IMG/VR virus record: IMGVR_UViG_3300042519_004024
Location: 124,001 to 188,000 of that record
DNA length: 64,000 nt
Direction: 5' to 3' (one strand)
Source: a virus
Shown in pieces: positions 56,301-62,676 of this stretch. The position numbers and the translations under genes were made by a program. Under the pieces are notes generated by a model, which had not been told where the DNA came from, ran no database searches, and was given only the letters and a program-made list of their open reading frames with translations. Position 1 is the first letter of the stretch, and each line of letters opens with the position of its first letter.

Positions 56301-56599
56301 GATAAACCAAGAACTCTTGTAACAAATAATTGATTCGATTGTTGCAAATATGCCTTTGTAATATACGCTAATTCATATTTAGGTATTTGTGTATTAACAA
56401 ATTTTTCAGGACTAGTTCCTCCAAAATATACTTGGAACTCGTCAAAATTAGTTATGAATATTGGTTCAAACGCCGGACCCTGAAGAGTTTCTCCAGCCAA
56501 ACCTAAAGTTGTTACACCTACACTTTGTGCAACAAAAGTTAAATCTCTTTCTGACGTATAAACCCCAGGTGAAACGAAAACTTTGTTTGATGATGCCAT
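53384..56599 (-). CDS. 18: Tail sheath protein, gp18-like
   Basis: A 1071-residue sheath protein, about 400 residues longer than T4 gp18 (659). Family marks are the N-terminal VFVSPGVYTSERDLTFVAQS and the C-terminal domain with LTDNIAFPWFASAGYTRGLV, then KLTQDDRDTLYKGRINPIAT and FSDVGTVIWGNKTLQ, LDRINVRRLLLQARKLI. The extra length is in the middle: residues about 130-430 are Gly/Ser/Thr/Asn-rich beta sequence, likely added surface domains. It has an octamer 38 bp upstream and a hairpin downstream, consistent with strong expression. It contracts to drive the tube through the host envelope. Confidence 0.93.
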   Translation of the reverse strand: MASSNKVFVSPGVYTSERDLTFVAQSVGVTTLGLAGETLQGPAFEPIFITNFDEFQVYFGGTSPEKFVNTQIPKYELAYITKAYLQQSNQLFVTRVLGLSGYDAGPSWSITTIGNVNPATIAATGVSSTVLTFTGTTGTSSNIAYNMSVPGIINVNNNFYNTYTEFNGGTSTIDQDLRTYISNQVNLFAVGSPSSGSSAVFWGTVSAGTFNLVTGTTLNGTGTITAYTENFGVNNVNLSLANLSASTNDAWYYALFNYSQVNDVSSYYGQGFGAAVNTLSGSGGNFSGSCVFYNTNYSGTPYLDYDDLVVATLRSRGISNYSATQAGPNYEVTGTTDVQMICTGSYSAVTKNPYSPFLISGVTYDGDNFEFQTSMLSTDKNFISKVFGRSNFGKDRNEVPLFVEETYTSLLTSGYRLGRIRGLDCDIIELPGARSLDTDSIGFYLEQYQTPETPYLVSELRGNKVYKLFKFVLISDGNAANRLVKMSIGNISFNSSTFDVFIRDFYDTDQNPRVIESFTNCSLDPSQNNYVANKIGTSNGEYQVKSKYVMLEMSDEAPIDALPCGFEGFISREYANATPPFLVYKTKYFKPGDVVYNPPFGSSNGGDNPVISSGENPRKAYLGISNISGIDYDFFEYKGKQLPANLGTDTTGMAWGYLTKGFHMDSGATVVTIANGYVTSGQSAFEVGAGSFNSEPTDSSSPYYRLNTRKFTVMAYGGFDGWDIYREYRTNSDSFALGQTGFKYGAEASITYPTATGWGAFKAISGPNQENWANTDFYAYKWGQSTFANPEATNINVFATPGIDYVNNSNLVEDAIDMIETDRADSIYICTTPDFDLFLPTYNDIEEGLIFPQQTVDNLEATGIDSNYTATYYPWILTRDSVNNTQIYIPPTSEVVKNLALTDNIAFPWFASAGYTRGLVNAIRARRKLTQDDRDTLYKGRINPIATFSDVGTVIWGNKTLQIRESALDRINVRRLLLQARKLISAVAIRLLFEQNDNKVRQDFLDSVNPILDGIRRDRGLIDFRVTVSNTPEDLDSNTLTGKIFLKPTRALEYIDIEFVITPTGASFDDV

Positions 56600-56637
56600 T
56601 TTTTTCTGTATTTTTTATTTATGGTTTTATTTTTTTA

Positions 56638-56645
56638 TATAAATA
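56638..56645 (-). promoter_or_regulatory. TATTTATA octamer upstream of the sheath gene
   Basis: Exact octamer, 38 bases before the ATG at 56599. Opposite the inverted repeat in the divergent region. Confidence 0.5.
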
Positions 56646-56687
56646 CCTTGAAAAAAACCAAAAAACTTTACATTTAAATAATATTTA

Positions 56688-56730
56688 TTATGTGGTGAGA
56701 AAAAATTCTGCCTTTTTTCTACCCACATAA
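56688..56730. promoter_or_regulatory. 17-bp inverted repeat upstream of the ribbon-helix-helix gene
   Basis: TTATGTGG-x2-AGAAAAA, spacer, TTTTTCT-x2-CCACATAA: arms of 17 bases with two mismatches and a 9-base spacer. It lies in the 141-bp divergent region between the sheath and the small plus-strand gene, ending 10 bp before its ATG. An operator for the encoded DNA-binding protein or an mRNA leader hairpin are both possible. No T run follows on the minus side, so a terminator is unlikely. Confidence 0.5.
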
Positions 56731-56740
56731 TTTATTAAAA

Positions 56741-56896
56741 ATGAAAAAGATAAAAAACATAAAAATATCAGTAGAAACACACCAAATCCTAAAAAACTAT
56801 TGTGATGACAATAATTTAAAGATGTATAAATTTTTAGAATCTTTAATTAAAAAAAATTGTGAAAAGAAAAAGGATATATATGGTGATGCTATTTAA
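56741..56896 (+). CDS. Ribbon-helix-helix-type DNA-binding protein
   Basis: ATG at 56741, TAA at 56894-56896, 51 residues, the only plus-strand gene between the sheath and neck genes. The pattern IKNIKISVETHQILKNYCDD followed by KMYKFLESLIKK (quoted from KIKNIKISVETHQ onwards) fits a beta strand, a helix with alternating hydrophobics, a short turn, and a second helix, as in Arc/MetJ-like repressors. The C-terminus is basic. Its stop overlaps the stop of the opposite gene (shared TTAA). It sits between an inverted repeat and late structural genes, so it may regulate this divergent region; that is inference. Confidence 0.6.
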   Translation: MKKIKNIKISVETHQILKNYCDDNNLKMYKFLESLIKKNCEKKKDIYGDAI

Positions 56897-58122
56897 ACTA
56901 AGTACGCTACCGTTTTTATTGATGATGTTTTTGTGATATCATCTTTATACGCCTGTATTAATAATGTATCCCCATCATTAATTTGTATCACATCTAAGTC
57001 ATCACCAACATAGTTACCATTGATATAAACTGAGTACCCCGATGCGCATGACGAACCTTGAGTTAATGTTCCTCCAGTAACGCCACTAAAATTAGGTACT
57101 GTTCCTCCTTTAACACATATTGTGTTTGAGTTTCCTGAGTTTAAAGATAATGTTATTGTATTTCCTGAACAATTGGTGTATGTTAAATTAGTATTTGTTA
57201 TTGCACTATATGTTGTGTTATAACAATTAATTAAATTTTCTTGTCCTGTAACTTTTAAATCTGCAGTGTATCTAAATACTTCACTTAACTGAGTTACACC
57301 ACTTAAAAAAGTGATGTCCAAGTCAAAAAAGTTAGGTTTTGGTGGATTATTAATTACTTTTTTACCTCTTACTTTAGTGTCTACTTCAAACATAGTCACT
57401 TGTCTTGAAATTGCGGGTGATATTTGGAACTCTTCTTCATCAATTAATAATCCTTTCATTGTGAATTTATAATTCGCTATATAGTATTTTCTTTTTTCTA
57501 AGTCTTTAGCCGATTCATCCGAAACGTCATCTAATATAATTGGTATGTAATGTCCTTTAATTTGTTGGTACGCCTGTTTCGATGTGAATGTTTGCATAAC
57601 AATTTTATTAAATTGATTGATTTCTCTCATTCTATTACAGAACAATTTAACGTTATAAGTTATGTCAACGGGAATTGGTTGTGGTATTTTATAAACATCA
57701 GCCCCCTTTCTTTGTCCATCCCAAGTGGGTACGGTATAGTAAAAAAACTGTCTTCTATTTGGTATGTTAGCCGCTCCACCTTGGAATGTCCCATATTTTA
57801 CTTCGGGCATTCTTACTGTAGCAATAAACGGTAAAGAAATGTTTTTATCTAAATCTTGAAAATTCCAAGTCTCAACAAATTGACTCCAATTCTGATTGGT
57901 TATTATCTTATCAATTGTTGGAACATTTTTTTCACTAACAACTAGCTTTAATCTATCCTTTACAAAGTCTATCATTCCAAGATCCAAATCTTCATGTAAA
58001 ACTCCTTTAGGTAAAAAAGTGCCGTCATCGGTAATATCATCAAGCATTTGTTGTCTTCTTTCCCTACCAACTTTTTCAGGAATTAAAGGTAAATGTTTTT
58101 TTATTTTTTTTGGTAACGCCAT
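56893..58122 (-). CDS. 15: Tail sheath stabiliser / completion protein, gp15-like
   Basis: A 409-residue protein (T4 gp15 is 272). The central part (residues about 95-240) follows the gp15 pattern: a strand LPFIATVRMPEVKYG, then PIPVDITYNVKLFCNRMREINQ, a helix, YIPIILDDVSDESAKDLEKR and YYIANYKFTMKGLLID. In T4 the corresponding segments cap the tube and stabilise the sheath. The final 110 residues, rich in Thr/Asn/Ser and with Cys (YTNCSGNTITLSLNSGNS), look like an added Ig-like domain absent from T4. It follows the gp14-like gene by 2 bp. Assignment rests on remembered pattern, so moderate confidence. Confidence 0.6.
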   Translation of the reverse strand: MALPKKIKKHLPLIPEKVGRERRQQMLDDITDDGTFLPKGVLHEDLDLGMIDFVKDRLKLVVSEKNVPTIDKIITNQNWSQFVETWNFQDLDKNISLPFIATVRMPEVKYGTFQGGAANIPNRRQFFYYTVPTWDGQRKGADVYKIPQPIPVDITYNVKLFCNRMREINQFNKIVMQTFTSKQAYQQIKGHYIPIILDDVSDESAKDLEKRKYYIANYKFTMKGLLIDEEEFQISPAISRQVTMFEVDTKVRGKKVINNPPKPNFFDLDITFLSGVTQLSEVFRYTADLKVTGQENLINCYNTTYSAITNTNLTYTNCSGNTITLSLNSGNSNTICVKGGTVPNFSGVTGGTLTQGSSCASGYSVYINGNYVGDDLDVIQINDGDTLLIQAYKDDITKTSSIKTVAYLV

Positions 58123-58124
58123 TA

Positions 58125-58640
58125 TTATATTCCTTTAAATTCGTTATCATTAACAGGAGCTCCTATTATTGAACGATAAAATGGTTTGTAACCACCATAA
58201 GTATGTTTATTATCTGATAGTACACGACCATCATTTACTACTGAATAATATCTAACCCTCGTTTCCGTTTCGTAATACCCTATGTAATCACCATAGTTAA
58301 TATCAACACCTAAATTATCCAATTCTTTTTGGTAAACACCAACCTTAACATTACCAGGCTCTGTTTGTGATAATTTTGATGATCCGTAATCCGCATTTGT
58401 AGGAGCCTCTACCTGAACATATCCTTTAAATTCTACCGGAGGTAAGAATTGTATTGCATTCTCTAACGCTTCCCCATAAACATCGTCATTATTTGTTCGT
58501 TGTCTATCAACTCTGTATAAAACTAAAGTAAAATTCATATCTCCACCAAGCCATTCCTCACCCATAGAAATGTCTAAGTCAAAATCTTCTTCAGAGAAGA
58601 ATTTGTTTAATCTAGTAATTGGAACTTTATTTTGTGTCAT
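58125..58640 (-). CDS. 14: Neck protein, gp14-like
   Basis: A 171-residue protein (T4 gp14 is 256). The N-terminus is MTQNKVPITRLNKFFSEEDF. The region DDVYGEALENAIQFLPPVEF, then INYGDYIGYYETETRVRYYSVV and YGGYKPFYRSIIGAP matches the layout of gp14-type neck proteins (a structured strand, a GD-x-IGY turn, and an FYR/FYQ strand). It is the first gene of a two-gene unit with the gp15-like gene and starts only 4 bp after a TATTTATA octamer. Divergent from the helicase gene. Expected to join head and tail. Similarity is weak, so moderate confidence. Confidence 0.5.
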   Translation of the reverse strand: MTQNKVPITRLNKFFSEEDFDLDISMGEEWLGGDMNFTLVLYRVDRQRTNNDDVYGEALENAIQFLPPVEFKGYVQVEAPTNADYGSSKLSQTEPGNVKVGVYQKELDNLGVDINYGDYIGYYETETRVRYYSVVNDGRVLSDNKHTYGGYKPFYRSIIGAPVNDNEFKGI

Positions 58641-58644
58641 ATAA

Positions 58645-58652
58645 TATAAATA
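58645..58652 (-). promoter_or_regulatory. TATTTATA octamer upstream of the gp14-like gene
   Basis: Exact octamer, 4 bases before the ATG at 58640. Used as a -10-type element it would give an almost leaderless mRNA. Confidence 0.5.
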
Positions 58653-58686
58653 CTTTGATTGATTTTTTATTAATATTTACTATTTT

Positions 58687-58694
58687 TATTTATA
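58687..58694 (+). promoter_or_regulatory. TATTTATA octamer upstream of the SNF2-type helicase
   Basis: Exact octamer on the plus strand, 5 bases before the ATG at 58700. Divergent partner of the octamer at 58645-58652. Confidence 0.55.
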
Positions 58695-58699
58695 ATATA

Positions 58700-60463
58700 A
58701 TGGAAGAATTAATTTCAAAAACTCCCGAAACAAGGGCTCTTCAACTATTAGACGAATATGAAGGGTCAAATAACTATATCCTGTCGTTAAAACACAAAAA
58801 ACAAAATAGTAAATCATTTACTCCCACAAGATCACAAGCAGAATACATAATCAACTTTCATGGAAGAACCCCAAAAGTGGCAAAAAAATGGGTAAAGCTG
58901 GATGCTTACTTTGGAAAAAAGATGATGGAAGATAAAATGTACACAAAAGAACCATCAGAAATTTACGTTGAGAAGTTGTTGGTTGAAAAAGATAAATCAT
59001 ATCATATTTGGGGTAAAATATTTTCAGGTGATACTATACACGATTTCTGGGTTCCTAAATCTGCCCTTATTAAAGATAACGAAGTAAAAAATGTCGTTAT
59101 TGAATACTCAAAGTATGATCATAGATCACCTATGGAACACCAAAAAGAGGCTATCGAAAAACTTGTAAGAAACAAAAAGTTTATTTTGGCTGATGATATG
59201 GGACTTGGAAAAACTACATCAACAATTATTTCTGCATTAGAGACGGGAGCAAAAAAAATATTAATTGTTTGTCCAGCATCTTTAAAAATAAATTGGCAAC
59301 GTGAAATTGAAAATTATTCAGACAGAACCATTTATATTGCAGAAGGTAAAAAATTTTCAAGTGAACACGATTTTGTAATAATTAATTATGATATTTTAAA
59401 AAACTTTCACGACCCAAAAAAGAAAGACGAATCCATCATTTTAAATTCTAAATTTGATTTAGTTATTATGGATGAAGCCCATATGATATCAAACCCACAA
59501 GCACAAAGAACAAAAATAGTTAATGACTTATGTGATAAGGTTGAAAGGGTTTGGTTACTAACAGGAACTCCGATGACATCAAGACCAATGAATTATTATA
59601 ATCTTTTAAGTTTAGTTGAAAGCCCCGTTGCGGCAAATTGGATGGCTTACGCAAGAAGGTACTGTAACGGATTTCAATTTAGTGTAGGTAAAAGAAAAGT
59701 ATGGAACGTAACAGGGGCATCTAACTTAGATGAGTTGAGAGAACGAACACAATCTCACATTTTAAGAAGATTAAAAGAAGATGTTTTAGATTTACCTGAT
59801 AAAATTATCACACCTGTTTATTTGAGACTAAAGTCTAAGGACTACGAAGAACTTATGGGTGAGTATTTTAATTGGTATGATAATAACTCAGAAGAGTCTT
59901 CATCTTTAACTATTCAGTTTGGTAAATTAATGAAAGTTAGAAAAGTAATTGCTGAAGAAAAAGTAAAAAATACAATTGAATTGGCTGAAAATATTATTGA
60001 ACAAGGAAAAAAAGTTATCATATTTACAAATTTTACTGACACCTTAAGAACCATTTATGAACATTTTGGAAAACAGGCGGTATATTTAGACGGTAGTTGT
60101 TCAAAACCTCATAGACAAAAAGCAGTGGACGATTTTCAAGAAAACGATAAAATAAAAGTTTTTGTTGGTAATTTAAAGGCTGCGGGTGTGGGTATTACTT
60201 TAACATCTGCAGAAGCAGTAATCATGAATGATTTATCATTTGTTCCTGCAGAACATGCACAAGCAGAGGATCGATCACACAGAATCGGACAGAAAAAATC
60301 AACGTCAGTTTATTATCCATTATTTGAAAACACAATAGAAGGTGCAATTTATGATATTTTAAATAGAAAGAAAAAAATCATATCAACAGTAATGGGAGAT
60401 GATATGATGGACGACGCATCTTCAATTGAAGAAATGTTAAATATGATTTCTAATAAGAGGTGA
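58700..60463 (+). CDS. SNF2-family DNA helicase (UvsW-like role)
   Basis: The frame is open from 58619, but ATG at 58700 is chosen because the TATTTATA octamer sits at 58687-58694. The product is 587 residues. Residues about 140-290 contain QxxxI, Walker A DDMGLGKTT (165-173), DEAH (258-261) and TGTPMTSRP. The second lobe carries VIIFTNF, HRQKAVDDFQ, GITLTSAEAV and motif VI AEDRSHRIGQ. These are SNF2-type ATPase motifs, closest to SMARCAL1-like helicases. The N-terminal 135 residues are a separate domain. In T4 the branch-migrating UvsW helicase fills this role, in recombination and origin shut-off. Assignment to that role is inference. Confidence 0.88.
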   Translation: MEELISKTPETRALQLLDEYEGSNNYILSLKHKKQNSKSFTPTRSQAEYIINFHGRTPKVAKKWVKLDAYFGKKMMEDKMYTKEPSEIYVEKLLVEKDKSYHIWGKIFSGDTIHDFWVPKSALIKDNEVKNVVIEYSKYDHRSPMEHQKEAIEKLVRNKKFILADDMGLGKTTSTIISALETGAKKILIVCPASLKINWQREIENYSDRTIYIAEGKKFSSEHDFVIINYDILKNFHDPKKKDESIILNSKFDLVIMDEAHMISNPQAQRTKIVNDLCDKVERVWLLTGTPMTSRPMNYYNLLSLVESPVAANWMAYARRYCNGFQFSVGKRKVWNVTGASNLDELRERTQSHILRRLKEDVLDLPDKIITPVYLRLKSKDYEELMGEYFNWYDNNSEESSSLTIQFGKLMKVRKVIAEEKVKNTIELAENIIEQGKKVIIFTNFTDTLRTIYEHFGKQAVYLDGSCSKPHRQKAVDDFQENDKIKVFVGNLKAAGVGITLTSAEAVIMNDLSFVPAEHAQAEDRSHRIGQKKSTSVYYPLFENTIEGAIYDILNRKKKIISTVMGDDMMDDASSIEEMLNMISNKR

Positions 60464-60471
60464 TATTTATA
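60464..60471 (+). promoter_or_regulatory. TATTTATA octamer upstream of superoxide dismutase
   Basis: Exact octamer on the plus strand, immediately after the helicase stop and 3 bases before the ATG at 60475; part of why the GTG at 60460 was not chosen as start. Confidence 0.5.
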
Positions 60472-60474
60472 GTT

Positions 60475-61194
60475 ATGATATTTAAAAACTTTAATCAAAA
60501 AATAACCCTTTTAGAAACAAAATTAAAAACACATTCGTTTTCAAATGAATTGTTAATTACTGAAATTAAAAAAATTTCAATAGAAAAATTACCTTATGAG
60601 TTTGATGATTTAGATATGTTTATTGACGGTGAAACTATGAGAACTCACTATAATAAACATTACAAAGGTTACGTTGAAAAATTAAATTCTGAATTAGAAA
60701 AAATAAAAGGTAAAGATTTAGATTTAGAAGAGATTGTAAGTAGTATCACAAAATTTAACACGAAAGTTAGAAATAACGGTGGTGGAGCATTTAACCACGC
60801 ACTATTTTGGAAAATGTTAACACCTAAAAAAACAAAATTAGAAAATCCTTTATTATATAAAATAGAATCAACATTTGGTTCATTTGAAAAATTTAAACAA
60901 AAATTTGAAGAGGAAGCAAAATCAAGATTCGGTTCTGGTTGGGTTTGGTTAGTAATTACTAAAGCAAATAGATTAAAAATTATAACCACCGCAAATCAAG
61001 ATAATCCATTAATGTTAAAAGGTAGTAATAAAGCGTACCCACTATTAGGATTGGATTTATGGGAACATGCATATTATTTAAAATATAAAAACGAAAGAGA
61101 TAGATACATCCATAATTTTTGGAAAGTAGTTAATTGGGATTTTGTTTCCGATTTATATTCAACACAAGTAAAATTAAATAAAGTTAATCAGTAA
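60475..61194 (+). CDS. sod: Superoxide dismutase, Fe/Mn family
   Basis: The frame begins with GTG at 60460, but ATG at 60475 is used. The product is 239 residues: an N-terminal extension of about 37 residues, then the full Fe/Mn SOD fold. All four metal ligands are present: H58 (RTHYNKHYKGYV), H108 (GGGAFNHALFWKML), D194 and H198 (GLDLWEHAYYLKY), with second-sphere Tyr66. Gly103/104 before the NHALFW and Gln175 in TTANQDNPLM match the Mn-type pattern. SOD converts superoxide to oxygen and hydrogen peroxide. There is no signal peptide, so it is cytoplasmic or packaged. It lies between helicase and neck genes with a promoter octamer 3 bp before its ATG. Confidence 0.92.
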   Translation: MIFKNFNQKITLLETKLKTHSFSNELLITEIKKISIEKLPYEFDDLDMFIDGETMRTHYNKHYKGYVEKLNSELEKIKGKDLDLEEIVSSITKFNTKVRNNGGGAFNHALFWKMLTPKKTKLENPLLYKIESTFGSFEKFKQKFEEEAKSRFGSGWVWLVITKANRLKIITTANQDNPLMLKGSNKAYPLLGLDLWEHAYYLKYKNERDRYIHNFWKVVNWDFVSDLYSTQVKLNKVNQ

Positions 61195-61196
61195 GA

Positions 61197-61204
61197 TATT
61201 TATA
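61197..61204 (+). promoter_or_regulatory. TATTTATA octamer upstream of the gp13-like gene
   Basis: Exact octamer on the plus strand, 13 bases before the ATG at 61218, in the 23-bp gap after the dismutase gene. Confidence 0.5.
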
Positions 61205-61217
61205 TAAAAAATATCAT

Positions 61218-62339
61218 ATGTCAACTACTGTTATTATCACAGAACCAGAAAGAAGTAAAATGTACAAAAGAATTAGAAATCTTTTGGGCGCACCTTTACG
61301 TGGTGTAGAATTGGAGGATGAAATGATGGATTCATTATTAGAACTCTCAATAGAAGACTACGAACAAGCGGTTCAAGATTGGTTAATTGAGTCACAATGG
61401 GCTTCAGTTGCCGGATTAAATGTTGAAGAACAATCTATTGCTAGAGCACTCACAACAAGAGATATGAATTGGGAGACTCAGTATACTTACGCTTACTCAA
61501 AAATTGTTGGGTTACAAGCTGGTGGTGATTGGGTTTTAAAAAAAGATTATATCGACTTAGTACCTAATCAACAAATCTACGAAATACCAAAATGTAGAGA
61601 AATGAATGAACTACTTTGGTTTGCGAGATCAGAATTAGATGCTGCGTATTTCGATCCTTTTATGGGTGGATTTGGTGGATTTGGTGGTATTGGTTTAGGT
61701 GGTGGTGCTGGATTTTCACAAATGGGTACTACAGGTAACTATGCTATTACACCGGCGTTTGACATTCTTTTAAGAATGGCTGACATACAATTAAAAAGAA
61801 GAGTGATAACGGGTGATTTAACATATAGAGTTACTGCACTTCCTGATGGTAAAAAGGCGTTACACCTATACAATGTACCTGGCGGTAAGTTTGATTTTGG
61901 TAATTTAAAAAGAAATGAATCAAGAGTTTGGTATTGGTATTACGATACTTGTGATAGGGAGGATTGTTTAGCAAATAATCCAGATGTGATAAGACTACCA
62001 TCTGATGTTACAGTTGAAAGACTTAGATGGGATAAGTTGAACTATCCTGCACAAACATGGGTAAGAAGATGGTTCACGGCATACTGTAAAGAAACATTAG
62101 CGAGAGTTAGAGGTAAATTTAGCGGTAATTTAAAAACCCCCGATTCTGAATTAACTTTAGAATATCAATCTTTACAAACTGAAGCTAAAGACGAAAAAAC
62201 GCAACTTCAAGAAGAACTTAAAACAAGACTTGAAAGATTAAGACCTGAAAAACTTATGGAAGCGAAAGCGATGCAGGCTGAGAATTTAAATAAATTATTA
62301 AAATTCAGAGCGTTTAATAGTCCTTATAATGTAATTTAA
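61218..62339 (+). CDS. 13: Neck protein, gp13-like
   Basis: A 373-residue protein (T4 gp13 is 309). The N-terminal helix MYKRIRNLLGAPLRGVELED, the LELSIEDYEQAVQDWLIESQW segment (quoted from SIEDYEQAVQDW), and later FGNLKRNESRVWYWYYD and PAQTWVRRWFTAYCKETLARVRG fit head-tail connector proteins with many helices. A glycine-rich loop GGFGGFGGIGLGGGAG (about residues 150-166) interrupts it. The C-terminus is a long charged coiled coil (KTQLQEELKTRLERLRPEK). An octamer lies 13 bp upstream. Assignment to gp13 is by layout and context; the connector role is more certain than the name. Confidence 0.5.
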   Translation: MSTTVIITEPERSKMYKRIRNLLGAPLRGVELEDEMMDSLLELSIEDYEQAVQDWLIESQWASVAGLNVEEQSIARALTTRDMNWETQYTYAYSKIVGLQAGGDWVLKKDYIDLVPNQQIYEIPKCREMNELLWFARSELDAAYFDPFMGGFGGFGGIGLGGGAGFSQMGTTGNYAITPAFDILLRMADIQLKRRVITGDLTYRVTALPDGKKALHLYNVPGGKFDFGNLKRNESRVWYWYYDTCDREDCLANNPDVIRLPSDVTVERLRWDKLNYPAQTWVRRWFTAYCKETLARVRGKFSGNLKTPDSELTLEYQSLQTEAKDEKTQLQEELKTRLERLRPEKLMEAKAMQAENLNKLLKFRAFNSPYNVI

Positions 62340-62343
62340 TTTT

Positions 62344-62676
62344 ATGGCAATATTTAGAAGTCAACCATCAAAAAGAATAATAAATGGAAATGAAATAATA
62401 ACTTCAGACTCATCAGTTGTGACTAATCAAAAGTACACAACTGATGGTGAATATGTAATTGTTATTAAAGATGTTGAGTTTTGTGAACTAACATTAGATG
62501 AAAATAAAACCGATCACGTCGTAGTAAAATCTTTAACTCACGTTTTAGTTAAAACAGATAAACTAATCGATGATGAATACAATGAAGTAGAACTAGGTAA
62601 GGGTTCTTGTGTTGAATTTAAATTTATTGGCGGTAGATGGTATATACTATCATCTGATGGTTTAAAAAATTCTTAA
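62344..62676 (+). CDS. Hypothetical small beta-rich protein
   Basis: A 110-residue protein starting 4 bp after the gp13-like stop. It is mostly beta: SSVVTNQKYTTDGEYVIVIKD, then a VVVKSLTHVLVKTDK strand pair and FKFIGGRWYILSSDG at the end. This resembles short virion decoration or fibre-end domains (the ...F-x-x-x-G-x-W-x-x-(L/I) ending is common there), but no family is recognised. Its stop shares the TTAA with the convergent polymerase stop. Confidence 0.5.
   Translation: MAIFRSQPSKRIINGNEIITSDSSVVTNQKYTTDGEYVIVIKDVEFCELTLDENKTDHVVVKSLTHVLVKTDKLIDDEYNEVELGKGSCVEFKFIGGRWYILSSDGLKNS

Noticed and set aside
58619-58699. Longer start for the SNF2-type helicase (27 extra residues)
   Set aside because: The extra part is hydrophobic, overlaps the divergent gp14-like start, and contains the promoter octamer; ATG at 58700 is preferred.
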